Positions 15,969 to 23,268 of a DNA stretch of 64,000 nucleotides are shown piece after piece. A program made the translations under genes and the position numbers. How positions within the stretch are numbered: position 1 is the stretch's first letter; the number at the start of each line of letters is the position of its first letter. Under the pieces are notes generated by a model. That model searched no databases. It had not been told where the DNA came from and saw only the letters and a list, made by a program, of their open reading frames with translations. Location of the stretch: positions 46,385 to 110,384 of the IMG/VR virus record IMGVR_UViG_3300035670_000067; one strand, 5' to 3'. The DNA is from a virus.

Positions 15969-16662
15969 TTTAGGAACCTTTTGTGTTGTGCATTGTGCAT
16001 TGTACAAAGGTAATAACACTGCAAAAAGCCATGTTTGCCGCATAACTGCAAAAAAAACATGCCGTATTGTGCCGTGCCGTATTGCCGCAAAACTGTGTAT
16101 TGTTTCGTTTTTATGAAATCTGTTCTATAGAATTTGGATCTTGAGTCTGTAAATGGAATCAAGTGATCAAAGATTCAGCAGTCTATGAATCATTCATCTG
16201 TAGAATCTTAGATTCAATAGTTTGTTCAGTTCTTATGAGGCGGGTGTGCCCCCCCAACAAAAAGTTGCTATTTGAAAATAAAAGAATTCAAATTATTCTC
16301 CATATATACCCCAGGTAAGGGGCATGGTTGTAGGTTATATGGATATTCAAAATTTCCGGACGTCTTTTTGGAAATCTGGATTTGCAGTGCCACATTGTAC
16401 CGCGCCGTATTGTACAAAGTAATTCGTAACCGATTTGTGTATAAACGAAATCGGCTTGAAAATTTGTCATATAATCCGGGAGGAATTGTGTATAAACGAA
16501 ATCGGCTTGAAAATTTGTTATATAACTTTGGTATCGTACAAAGTAATTCGTAACCGATTTGTGTATAAACAAATTTAAGCCGAATTTTTGTTATATGTTT
16601 GTGGGGGAATATCACACGCCGGCCAAAGGCTCCCCCCGCCACAAGGGCGGGGGGGCATCGCA
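15969..16662. repeat. Non-coding repeat region with two interleaved direct repeats
   Basis: No gene is supported. A 35-bp sequence starting GTACAAAGTAATTCG is present identically at 16412-16446 and 16536-16570. A second, about 38-bp, sequence starting GTGTATAAACGAAATCGG occurs at 16437-16474 and 16488-16525, overlapping the first. A third, diverged copy lies at 16561-16600. The AT content and spacing resemble iteron-like binding arrays. The left part (15990-16100) repeats short words such as GCCGTATTG. Confidence 0.6.
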
Positions 16663-16821
16663 TTAGGCCATACGGCCAGCAGCAAATTCGCCGGGGGCGA
16701 GGCGAACTTCGACGTTAGCCCGCGCGTTGATAGCGCGGGCGTAACGGCGGGTTTCGCCGCTCGCAATGCGAGCGGCGAGCCGCGCAGCGCGGCTAGGCTT
16801 GCTGGGACGGGGGGTACTCAT
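16663..16821 (-). CDS. Basic Arg/Ala-rich 52-aa protein
   Basis: ATG at 16821 with ACCGAAAG upstream, the ribosome-site word shared by most genes of this accessory region. The product starts MSTPRPSKPSRAARLAARI and holds about eleven Arg and fourteen Ala in 52 residues, so it may bind nucleic acid. The coding DNA is about as GC-rich as its two upstream neighbours and very unlike the phage average. No family recognised. A C7/G7 hairpin (about 16631-16655) follows the stop. Confidence 0.55.
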   Translation of the reverse strand: MSTPRPSKPSRAARLAARIASGETRRYARAINARANVEVRLAPGEFAAGRMA

Positions 16822-16864
16822 ACTTTGTCTTTCGGTTGAGGGGTTGTGGGATTATGGGGCGGGG

Positions 16865-17119
16865 TTACATGTCCGCCACTTCGACCGCCATTACGGCAGC
16901 CTTGGCGGCGGCGGCGGCCATATCTTCATTGCCGCCGTCAATGGCATCGGCGGCGGCGGCGAGCAAGGCCGCCGTAGCCCTGAAGGCTTGCCACTGGAAA
17001 AGCGTCCCCCGTTCTTCTAATGTCTTGAAGTAGGCGGCGGCGGCAGCGTAGGCGGCGGCGGCGCCGAATTCGGCGCGCAGTGTTTCATCCAGCATGGCCA
17101 GTAACAATTTGCGATACAT
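16865..17119 (-). CDS. Alanine-rich 84-aa protein
   Basis: The start at 17119 is chosen because ACCGAAAGG lies about ten bases upstream. The product (MYRKLLLAMLDETLRAEFG first) is about 35 percent Ala and predicted wholly helical, with runs such as AAAAYAAAAAYF and MAAAAAKAAVMAVEVADM. The DNA is dominated by GCC/GGC codons. No family recognised. It may be one of a set with the 207-aa gene upstream, which shares the Ala-rich style. Confidence 0.6.
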   Translation of the reverse strand: MYRKLLLAMLDETLRAEFGAAAAYAAAAAYFKTLEERGTLFQWQAFRATAALLAAAADAIDGGNEDMAAAAAKAAVMAVEVADM

Positions 17120-17155
17120 GACGATTCCTTTCGGTTTTGGGATTAGGGGGAATGT

Positions 17156-17184
17156 GGGACCGGGCGGCAATGCCGCCCGGTCCC
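17156..17184 (-). terminator. Perfect 13-bp hairpin after the VPPT-repeat gene
   Basis: GGGACCGGGCGGC and its complement around an AAT loop, a few bases beyond the stop at 17191. A strong terminator-type stem without an obvious T run. Confidence 0.7.
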
Positions 17185-17190
17185 GTTGCG

Positions 17191-17814
17191 TTACTTAAGG
17201 TCCGGGTTCGCCGCCGCCCATTCGGCGGTGGCTTTGAGCATGGCCACCGCCACGGCGGCGGCATCAATCGCCGCCGTCAGTGGCATTGGACGGACCCGCG
17301 CCGCTACTTCCGCCACAAGGGTGGCGGCGGCGGTGGCGTCTTCGTTGCGCATGGTACGCAACGCGGCAAGGCCAATGCCTTCCAACCCTTCACGGGTAGC
17401 GGCATCGCCTGCGGCGATAGCGTACAGGCCCGATACCTTGCCGGACTCACTGTAGGCGCTTGGAGAAGCGCCGGGAGCGGCCTTTCCAGTGGCAGCTCGC
17501 GCCGTCCACACTTCTTGCCATGCATGGCGAGCGAGGCAAGCGCCCTTGAGCGGGGAGCCCTCGACACTCACCGCTACCTTCAAGGCGGCCGCCGGGAAAG
17601 CGGCGGCGGCGGCGAAGTGCAGGAACCCCGCCGCCGCGTTTGCGGGGCGAGCGGCGAGGGTGGCAATTGCCAACACTTTGGCATCAGTGTTGGCGGCGGG
17701 CACCGTGGGCGGCACCGTGGGCGGCACCGTGGGCGGCACCGTGGGCGGCACCGTGGGCGGCACCGTGGGCGGCACCGCCGCCTTGCTTTGCTTGTTTTGC
17801 TTCTTACTGTTCAT
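17191..17814 (-). CDS. Alanine-rich protein with VPPT tandem repeats
   Basis: 207 residues. After MNSKKQNKQSKAA come six tandem Pro-Pro-Thr-Val units coded by six exact copies of a 12-bp repeat (17701-17772), then an Ala-rich helical body. The body contains FLHFAAAAAFPAAALKVAV and a C-terminal helix with AAAVAVAMLKATAEWAAA. ACCGAAAGG lies upstream of the ATG. The Pro-Thr linker suggests a flexible stalk between a basic tail and the helical domain. The copy number could vary by slippage. No family recognised. Confidence 0.6.
   Translation of the reverse strand: MNSKKQNKQSKAAVPPTVPPTVPPTVPPTVPPTVPPTVPAANTDAKVLAIATLAARPANAAAGFLHFAAAAAFPAAALKVAVSVEGSPLKGACLARHAWQEVWTARAATGKAAPGASPSAYSESGKVSGLYAIAAGDAATREGLEGIGLAALRTMRNEDATAAATLVAEVAARVRPMPLTAAIDAAAVAVAMLKATAEWAAANPDLK
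17701..17772 (-). repeat. 12-bp tandem repeat, six copies
   Basis: Unit CACCGTGGGCGG on the plus strand, six perfect copies in frame with the 207-aa gene, coding for Pro-Pro-Thr-Val. Confidence 0.95.
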
Positions 17815-18203
17815 GGTACTGTTCCTTTCGGTATGGCGGCATTCAATCCACCTAACATTACCGCCATATCGCTAGGTGGGGCTAGGCGGCACTTGCAGCC
17901 TAGCCTATTGCTTTCCCGCGCCTTATGGTGGGGGTCCGTGGGTCAGCTGCTATCAAAGAACGCCGGATATTCTGCAATATCCGCCACTAAGATACTGGAA
18001 TAGTAGGGAAGCGCAAATCGCTTTTTGCGAAATAAAATAAATTCTTTTTCGCTTGACAAGTGAGGAATTGCGAATTCGCCAGTAAACAGTAGGGTTTTTG
18101 AGCGATTTTGCCCCTTTTTGGCGGCGAAATTGGCGGCGAAATTCCTGCTTTTTGCCGCTTTTCGGCGGTGCATCTTTTTGGACAAATGGCGGCGGCGGCG
18201 AAT

Positions 18204-18314
18204 TGCCGCCACCATTGCCGCCACCATTGCCGCCACCATTGCCGCCATTTCGTATCGTTGCCGCCACCATTGCCGCCACCATTGCCGCCATTTCGTATCG
18301 TTGCCGCCACCATT
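18204..18314. repeat. GCCGCCACCATT short tandem repeat cluster
   Basis: Seven or more copies of GCCGCCACCATT or its variant, interrupted twice by GCCGCCATTTCGTATCGTT, giving a higher-order unit of about 43-55 bases. A single similar word occurs inside the glycosyltransferase gene near 3327. Function unknown; possibly replication slippage. Confidence 0.85.
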
Positions 18315-18374
18315 ACAAGGTGAGAAAAAAGAAATTGTTGCAAGGTGAGAATTGGCATGGCGTATGCAATGCAT

Positions 18375-18526
18375 GAAACATGCCAATTCGGCAACGTAGC
18401 AGGAAACATGCCAATTCGGCAACGTAGCAGGAAACATGCCAATTCGGCAACGTAGCAGGAAACATGCCAATTCGGCAACGTAGCAGGAAACATGCCAATT
18501 CGGCAACGTAGCAGGAAACATGCCAT
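18375..18526. repeat. 28-bp tandem array, five full copies plus a partial one
   Basis: Units start at 18375, 18403, 18431, 18459 and 18487 with a truncated sixth at 18515; all five full copies read as identical. Each unit holds the dyad TGCCAATTCGGCA. The 28-bp period is not a multiple of three, so it is not coding. Identical head-to-tail dyad-bearing units are the usual form of plasmid and phage iterons or of partition (centromere) sites. There are no spacers, so it is not CRISPR. Confidence 0.9.
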
Positions 18527-18834
18527 GTTTACGTATAATCGCAAATCGCAATTTGAAATCGCAAATCGCAATAATTTCGCATTGTAGTTTGTGGCGCAAA
18601 GCGCTTTGCTCAATATATATACTTAGGTTCCGCAGTCCGTTATCTGGATCTGATTCACGGTCTTTATTCTGAGATCTAGAATCGTTTTTAGTGCTCGCAA
18701 CTCTGGATCCCGCTCCCGGGTCGCCCCATCTACCAGATCCCGATTCAATATATATAGTCCGGGATTCCCGAATCCGGTGGCCCGGCCAGATCGGGATTCC
18801 ATATTATATATAGAGAATCAATATATATAGATTT

Positions 18835-18990
18835 GGAATTTTCTAAATCCCGGAGCCGCGGACGAGTCTGGAATCAGTATTATATATTGCGGTTTGCAAT
18901 GCCGCATTGCACATTGCGATTGTAAATCGTAAATCGCAATGTCACATACAAAAAGAAAAACCGCAATCGGTTTTTGCCGATTGCGGTTTG
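18835..18990 (-). repeat. 155-bp 3' module, copy 1, with terminator
   Basis: Starts GGAATTTTCTAAATCCCGGA and runs through CGGAGCCGC, TATTATATATTGCGGTTT and TTGCGATTGTAAATCGTAA to a hairpin (18958-18989, stem AAACCGCAATCGG). It ends at the stop codon of the 121-aa gene. Two further copies lie at 19704 and 20509, each directly downstream of a gene. Confidence 0.85.
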
Positions 18991-18993
18991 CGA

Positions 18994-19359
18994 TTAGAAT
19001 CGCACAATCACCGCCGCGATTTCGCGCTCCAATTCGCGAACATATGCGCAACGTTGAAACGCCATTGCATCGCACGCATACCCATATGCGCGTTCCGTCA
19101 ATCCGCGTGTATTGATTGCGGATTCGAAATTCGCAACCTCCATCACATTGTGGAGTTTCTCCACAATGAGCATTGCACGATCATACACGAATTGGCGATA
19201 TGCCAATTCGAATAGCTTAGGATGCATGTTTTTGTAAACGCGAAATGAGAATTCGCCAGCATCCATTGCATATTGCAATGTATAGCTAGGATGCTCAAAT
19301 TCACGGCATGGCATTTCTTTCACGTCACGAAACACAATTCGCCGCTTTTTGCTTCCCAT
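18994..19359 (-). CDS. Unknown 121-aa accessory protein
   Basis: The ATG at 19359 has ACCGAAAGGG upstream; in-frame codons further up lie in the promoter. It starts MGSKKRRIVFRDVKEMPCR, and the rest is helical with many aromatic and charged residues (LFELAYRQFVYDRAMLIVEKL). No family recognised. It has its own sigma70-type promoter with 5' hairpin and ends in the 155-bp module. The layout matches the 105-aa gene upstream. Confidence 0.6.
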   Translation of the reverse strand: MGSKKRRIVFRDVKEMPCREFEHPSYTLQYAMDAGEFSFRVYKNMHPKLFELAYRQFVYDRAMLIVEKLHNVMEVANFESAINTRGLTERAYGYACDAMAFQRCAYVRELEREIAAVIVRF

Positions 19360-19404
19360 TGCTTTGCCCTTTCGGTTATGGCGGTGTGATTGCCGCCTAC
19401 GCAT

Positions 19405-19432
19405 ACCATAGCCACACAATAGCGCAGTACAA
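19405..19432 (-). promoter_or_regulatory. Promoter of the 121-aa gene
   Basis: Minus strand TTGTAC, 16 bases, TATGGT. The transcript begins with a GGCGG/CCGCC stem-loop before ACCGAAAGGG. Confidence 0.7.
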
Positions 19433-19533
19433 GCAATTACCATTATTTACTTTGTGCCATATTGCAATGCCAAATGCTGAATCTGTAAACCGCAACTGCT
19501 AACAGATCCGGAATCGGTATTGCGCTGGCTGAC

Positions 19534-19551
19534 TCAGGATCGCGATCCTGA
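19534..19551. repeat. 18-bp perfect palindrome with two GATC sites
   Basis: TCAGGATCGCGATCCTGA, in the gap between two accessory genes. Candidate binding or methylation-sensitive site. Confidence 0.8.
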
Positions 19552-19703
19552 ATCCCAAGTAAGATCCCAGATTGGTTTAGCGTTTACTGATTCGCGATCG
19601 TAACCCGTCCCATTCGGCCTGCGCACCAGTCCCCCAGTCCAACGGAGGATCCCGAATCAATATTATAAGTCGGTAAGGATCTGGATTTGGTATTTACTGA
19701 TCT

Positions 19704-19858
19704 GGAATTTTCTAGGTTCCGGAGCCGCAGACGGGTCTGGAATCCATATTATATATTGCGGTTTACAATGCGGCATTGTACATTGCGATTGTAAATCGTG
19801 AATCGCAGTGTCGTATATAAAAAGAAAAACCGGAATCGGTTTTTGCCGATTGCGGTTT
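19704..19858 (-). repeat. 155-bp 3' module, copy 2
   Basis: About 90 percent like copy 1 and closer to copy 3. It ends in a hairpin (19827-19858, stem CCGATTGCGG region) abutting the stop at 19863. Confidence 0.85.
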
Positions 19859-19862
19859 GTGA

Positions 19863-20180
19863 TTACATTGCTTCCAGTTCAATACAAATCGGCAACCCCT
19901 CATCGTGCAACCTAATCACGAGACGAAAATCGGTTTTGCACGCATTAAGACTCGGCAACGTAGTGATTTCCCATCCCGGATGGGAAATCAACAATCGCAA
20001 TTGCAAATTGCGAACCAATTCCCGCGGTTCCTTGTGGCCGTACTTATTGCAAAACCGCGCCGCGTTTTGCAATACGGTTTCGACTTCCGGCCCGACAACC
20101 AGAAGCGAGGTGATATGCTCATAACCCATGTAGTTTTCTCCCCACACCTCGATTTCCATACTTCGCTTGTTTCGCTTCAT
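19863..20180 (-). CDS. Unknown 105-aa accessory protein
   Basis: Start MKRNKRSMEIEVWGENYMG at 20180, after ACCGAAAGGG. The product mixes a beta-like start with a central helix (VETVLQNAARFCNKYGHKEP) and ends VIRLHDEGLPICIELEAM. No family recognised. A single-gene cassette with its own promoter, 5' hairpin and 3' module, like its neighbours. Confidence 0.6.
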   Translation of the reverse strand: MKRNKRSMEIEVWGENYMGYEHITSLLVVGPEVETVLQNAARFCNKYGHKEPRELVRNLQLRLLISHPGWEITTLPSLNACKTDFRLVIRLHDEGLPICIELEAM

Positions 20181-20227
20181 GTTTCGTATCCCTTTCGGTT
20201 GTGGCGGCGTTATTGCCATCTAAGCAT

Positions 20228-20255
20228 ACCATAGCCTTGCCGTAGTGTAGCGCAA
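20228..20255 (-). promoter_or_regulatory. Promoter of the 105-aa gene
   Basis: TTGCGC, 16 bases, TATGGT. The leader holds a GGCAATAACGCC stem-loop before ACCGAAAGG. Confidence 0.7.
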
Positions 20256-20366
20256 GCGAATTTGACCATTTACTTTGTAGTAAATCGTAAATTGCAATAC
20301 GGCATTGTAAATTGCAATACGGCATTGTAATCCGTAATCCATAATCCATAATCTCAATACGATCCC

Positions 20367-20437
20367 GAATCGGTTTTAGACTAACCGATTCCCGATCAAT
20401 AAGTGCGATCCCGAATCGGTTTTAGGCTAACCGATTC
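20367..20437. repeat. Pair of direct-repeat hairpins
   Basis: Two near-identical stem-loops (20367-20391 and 20413-20437) with stem GAATCGGTT/AACCGATTC and a seven-base loop, each preceded by GATCCC. They lie in the gap before the third 155-bp module. Short direct repeats of GCAATACGGCATTGTA precede them (about 20290-20330). Confidence 0.8.
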
Positions 20438-20508
20438 ATGATCGTATCCGGTCCTATTCGGCCTACTCCCCGGTCTGGTAGAGGATCCGGATTCGGCATT
20501 ATGGCTCC

Positions 20509-20666
20509 GGAATTTTCTAAGCTCCGGAGCCGCAGACGGGTCTGGAATCCATATTATATATTGCGGTTTACAATGCGGCATTGTACATTGCGATTGTAAA
20601 TCGTGAATCGCAGTGTCACATACAAAAAGAAAAACCGGAATGGCAACTTGCCATTCCGGTTTTTTA
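20509..20666 (-). repeat. 155-bp 3' module, copy 3, with strong terminator
   Basis: Very close to copy 2. It ends in a clean bidirectional terminator (20629-20666: AAACCGGAATGGCAA stem with T runs both sides) right after the stop at 20667. Confidence 0.88.
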
Positions 20667-20969
20667 TTACCTTACGCAAATCTGATTGTCGTCTAGGTAT
20701 ACGACAATTTCAATATCAGATTCTATGTCGCCAACGTATACCGGTTCCGGCGCGTTATGCCGTATTGCGAATTGCAATAGCATAGCGGCAAAACATTGCA
20801 TATCGTGAACTACTCTTTCAGATTGCGAAAAACGTGCACGATTGTCAAATGTCCATCGTGCACATTCTTCTTCAATCGCCTCAGCAAATGTTTCGCCGTC
20901 AAGTGTCACATTGAAGATTAGAATTTGCTCTTGCTCTTCACAAACCCGCACCTTGCAAGCCGTTCCCAT
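20667..20969 (-). CDS. Unknown acidic 100-aa protein
   Basis: Starts MGTACKVRVCEEQEQILIF, then a helix (FAEAIEEECARWTFDNR), then a long middle helix and an acidic beta end (DIESDIEIVVYLDD). Predicted soluble and acidic. AAGGAATCGTAAC serves as both ribosome site and upstream stop, so it is coupled to the 77-aa gene. No family recognised. Confidence 0.6.
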   Translation of the reverse strand: MGTACKVRVCEEQEQILIFNVTLDGETFAEAIEEECARWTFDNRARFSQSERVVHDMQCFAAMLLQFAIRHNAPEPVYVGDIESDIEIVVYLDDNQICVR

Positions 20970-20970
20970 G

Positions 20971-21204
20971 TTACGATTCCTTATTTGTGATTTGTGATTC
21001 CATAAGCATATTGCACATTTGCATAATAGCTTCCATTGCCGTATTGTAGTATCGGCAGAATTTATCGTGATCTACGTTTCCCGGTAGCCCCAAGGCATCC
21101 GGCCCATTAGTGTCATTTACGACACTAATAGTTTTATTGCAAGTTACGATACACGATTCGTTGTTGGTATCGTCAATGTAAAATTCGGCTATGGTATTGA
21201 ACAT
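20971..21204 (-). CDS. Unknown 77-aa protein, paralogue of the next gene
   Basis: Acidic, with ALGLPGNVDHDKFCRYYNTA near the C terminus. The following helical end aligns with the upstream 73-aa protein (AGLPASVNREEFGTQLSIA), suggesting a tandem duplication. No family recognised. Second gene of a three-gene unit read from 21432. Confidence 0.6.
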   Translation of the reverse strand: MFNTIAEFYIDDTNNESCIVTCNKTISVVNDTNGPDALGLPGNVDHDKFCRYYNTAMEAIMQMCNMLMESQITNKES

Positions 21205-21210
21205 TGCTAT

Positions 21211-21432
21211 TTACTCTTTGGCTTCGTCAATCATATCACGCATGGCGGCCAATGCGCCAAGCGCGATTGACAATTGCGTACCGAATTCCTCGCGATTCAC
21301 GCTTGCCGGCAATCCTGCAATGCGAAATCCGGGACAACAAAACATAACCGTGATTTGCGATTCACGGTCAAACGACACCGTAGCGGTGTCGTCCTCGATT
21401 TCGTTGACCTCATACTTGTGCTGCTCAAACAT
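21211..21432 (-). CDS. Unknown 73-aa protein, paralogue of the 77-aa gene
   Basis: Starts MFEQHKYEVNEIEDDTATV, beta-rich first half, then IAGLPASVNREEF and a C-terminal helix. It has a clear promoter and ACCGAAAGGGG ribosome site. Shared layout with the downstream gene points to duplication and divergence. Confidence 0.6.
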   Translation of the reverse strand: MFEQHKYEVNEIEDDTATVSFDRESQITVMFCCPGFRIAGLPASVNREEFGTQLSIALGALAAMRDMIDEAKE

Positions 21433-21459
21433 AGTGTGCCCCTTTCGGTTAGGTACTAT

Positions 21460-21487
21460 ACCATAGCTTCGCCGTAGTGTAGCGCAA
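21460..21487 (-). promoter_or_regulatory. Promoter of the 73/77/100-aa unit
   Basis: TTGCGC, 16 bases, TATGGT, followed by a small GGTA/TACC stem-loop. Confidence 0.7.
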
Positions 21488-21489
21488 GC

Positions 21490-21900
21490 AATCCCAGCAA
21501 TGTATTTTGTGGCGTATTACAATACCAAATACTGAATCTGTAATCTGTAACCCGCTACCATCTGCTGATCTATAATCGTAACTTAATCTACTGAATCACG
21601 ATCGCAGTGGGGGATCGTGATTCAACAGTTACTCTTATGATTCCTGATCGTGAGTCGCACCCGTACCGTCCAAGGCACTCCCCCTGTATTCACACCCTGA
21701 TCCTCTTTCTATAACTATAATCTTAGATCACAACACTAAATGGTGGTTTGCGCTCACTGATCAATTATTGGCTCCCACTCCCTAATCGTTGATCTATATA
21801 TATACGATCAAGATTCACCGTTCAATATCATATATAATGATCTTCTTCCATTCTGGATCGTATTTCTGTATTCGCCATCCGCCTCATGCCCCAAAAAGAA
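21490..21900. other. Non-coding GATC-dense island
   Basis: No gene on either strand. From 21541 to 21880 I count eleven GATC sites in 340 bases, where about one would be expected by chance, plus many GATTC/GAATC words and TATATATA runs. See the finding on GATC islands. Confidence 0.7.
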
Positions 21901-21922
21901 GTGGCGCGGGTACCCGCGCCAC
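21901..21922 (-). terminator. Perfect 22-bp palindromic terminator
   Basis: GTGGCGCGGG-TA-CCCGCGCCAC centre, followed on the minus strand by TTCTTTTT, seven bases after the stop at 21929. Rho-independent terminator. Confidence 0.85.
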
Positions 21923-21928
21923 TACCGT

Positions 21929-22249
21929 TTACCGGCAGTTTTGCTGCTCGCAGTAAGCCGTCCCGCGATGCTCCCACTCGCTCGACTTCTGGAACCGCAC
22001 CTTGCCGTGCGGCTTACGGAATCCGCTACCGTTCGCGTGGCACCGGATAGCGGCGATTCGCGGCATGTTGGCCGGGGCGATATCGTGGCCGGTCGCTTCC
22101 GTCTGTTCCAGGCACACTTCCCGGAGGTCAAACGGCCTGCCATCCACGAACACCAGCTTGGGCTTCCAGCCGGTAATGAATCCGGTGGCTTGCAGTGCCA
22201 TCAGTGCCCCGGCATCCTTGTAAACCTTTACGTGCTGACCGAGTTCCAT
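21929..22249 (-). CDS. Unknown 106-aa protein, paralogue of 41221-41562
   Basis: A beta-rich start (LGQHVKVYKDAGALMALQA) is followed by a C-terminal motif PANMPRIAAIRCHANGSGF, then KSSEWEHRG. The same motif occurs in the 113-aa protein encoded 19 kb away. Single Cys and His residues in IRCHANG could bind metal. Function unknown. It has its own promoter and a perfect palindromic terminator. Confidence 0.65.
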   Translation of the reverse strand: MELGQHVKVYKDAGALMALQATGFITGWKPKLVFVDGRPFDLREVCLEQTEATGHDIAPANMPRIAAIRCHANGSGFRKPHGKVRFQKSSEWEHRGTAYCEQQNCR

Positions 22250-22296
22250 GTGAGTCTCTCCTTTTGGGTTGGTGCGGCGTTTTTGCCGCTACCAGT

Positions 22297-22324
22297 ACAA
22301 TAGCCCTAGCCAGCATTGGAACAA
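22297..22324 (-). promoter_or_regulatory. Promoter of the 106-aa gene
   Basis: TTGTTC, 16 bases, TATTGT. The leader begins with a GCGGC-AAAAAC-GCCGC stem-loop. Confidence 0.7.
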
Positions 22325-22588
22325 GTGGGTAGAAGTTTTTGTTTTTGTCTTGTTTTCTTGGAGAGTCGCGGCCTCCCCGCCCCGATCCCGATTCATATCT
22401 TATTATCTTGATAACTCCCCTTGCCCCTCCGCCCCGATCCCGATTCATGTAATCTGAATACGATCGTTGGATATCCAAGGAATCTCAATACGAATCTTCA
22501 ATAGATCGCAATATATAGGGATGATCGCGAATCCACGCAATATATGGCGAATCCGCAATATAGATCCGCTCACAATATAAAAGAAAAT

Positions 22589-22625
22589 GGCGGAGGTCAC
22601 TCGCTGACACAGCGCGACCTCCGCC
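22589..22625. terminator. Ten-base stem hairpin
   Basis: GGCGGAGGTC with its complement. On the minus strand it is followed by ATTTTCTTTT and would terminate the 69-aa gene transcript. On the plus strand it is followed by ACCGAAAGGAG and an ATG, like the 5' hairpins of other cassettes. Confidence 0.75.
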
Positions 22626-22647
22626 ACCAACCGAAAGGAGTCCGAAC

Positions 22648-22677
22648 ATGAGCATGGATATGGAGAGGACGTATTAG
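22648..22677 (+). CDS. Nine-codon mini-ORF with consensus ribosome site
   Basis: Plus-strand ATG with ACCGAAAGGAG upstream, the exact ribosome word of this region's genes; product MSMDMERTY. A hairpin precedes it and another (ATATGGAGAGG stem, 22659-22691) overlaps its end. It may be a leader peptide or the scar of a gene deleted between start and terminator. Expression is unproven. Confidence 0.35.
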   Translation: MSMDMERTY

Positions 22678-22695
22678 GCCCTCCCCATATAAGAA

Positions 22696-22905
22696 CTAAC
22701 AAAACAGAATGGCTACCGGCATGTTTTCCGTGAGGTTTGTACCTCCGGTCATGACCACGTTACGCGGCATTGTGATTTCCACGATGACCTTGTGCGTGGC
22801 CACCATGTATCCATTCTGTGAAGGCATCAGCTTGCCTACGAATCTCAGGCTGTTGTGGTCCAGCCGAACGTCCACGGTCTTGTTGATAAATGATAGCAGA
22901 CTCAT
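22696..22905 (-). CDS. Unknown 69-aa protein
   Basis: The start at 22905 is set by AGAGG nearby and by the upstream stop at 22914. It begins MSLLSFINKTVDVRLDHNS and has strong beta alternation (LRFVGKLMPSQNGYMVATH; KVIVEITMP). Small beta-barrel-like; no family recognised. Second gene after the 90-aa protein. Confidence 0.6.
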   Translation of the reverse strand: MSLLSFINKTVDVRLDHNSLRFVGKLMPSQNGYMVATHKVIVEITMPRNVVMTGGTNLTENMPVAILFC

Positions 22906-22913
22906 GTGAACCT

Positions 22914-23186
22914 CTACTTGAAGTTGGCGATCTTGCGCCAGGCATTCGGGCCGAGGCCGTTGATAAGCTCCTGGAACAGCCACAAGCCGTTGACCAGAGC
23001 GTAGCAGTGGCCGGTGTCCGTGAACACCCAGTAGACCTTGTTCTCGAACACCCGGCCAATCTCGTCGTAGAGTCCCTCGTCTTTGGTAAGCCGAACGTCA
23101 GCCCGCTTGGCCTTTTTCAGCGTCAGGCTAACCTGGACCTTTTCTGCAGCCCTGATTGCATCGGCTGCCCACTGTGGGATTTCCAT
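22914..23186 (-). CDS. Unknown 90-aa protein
   Basis: ATG at 23186 after ACCGAAAGGG; starts MEIPQWAADAIRAAEKVQ. The MEIPQ-aromatic opening recurs in the 151-aa protein at 30942-31397, so the two may share an N-terminal module. The central VYWVFTDTGHCYALV and LFQELINGLG look folded. No family recognised. Confidence 0.6.
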   Translation of the reverse strand: MEIPQWAADAIRAAEKVQVSLTLKKAKRADVRLTKDEGLYDEIGRVFENKVYWVFTDTGHCYALVNGLWLFQELINGLGPNAWRKIANFK

Positions 23187-23240
23187 GTTACTGCCCTTTC
23201 GGTTGAGCATAGGCGCGGCACCATTGCCTTGCCTGCCCTT

Positions 23241-23268
23241 ATTATAGGCCGCCACGCTTATCATGCAA
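23241..23268 (-). promoter_or_regulatory. Promoter of the 90/69-aa unit
   Basis: TTGCAT, 16 bases, TATAAT. Confidence 0.75.

Larger units (their letters stand above)
17815..18993. repeat. Non-coding repeat-rich stretch
   Basis: Long open frames here are caused by the repeats and have no ribosome site or protein-like composition. Contents, left to right: a GGCGG/CCGCC leader hairpin near 17833-17867; GCCGCCACCATT repeats (18204-18314); a 28-bp tandem array (18375-18526); GATC-rich AT tracts with TATATATA runs (18610-18830); and the first copy of the 155-bp module (18835-18990). Confidence 0.6.

Noticed and set aside
17137-18003. Plus-strand 288-codon frame through the GC-rich genes
   Set aside because: GC-rich DNA lacks stops in several frames. 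The minus-strand genes have ribosome sites, promoters or terminators and protein-like composition.
18375-18526. CRISPR array
   Set aside because: Repeats are head-to-tail without spacers, and no cas gene is present.
17943-18613. Open frames in all three minus frames across the 28-bp and GCCGCC repeats
   Set aside because: The 28-bp period rotates the frame, giving the same peptides in each; no ribosome site. Treated as non-coding.
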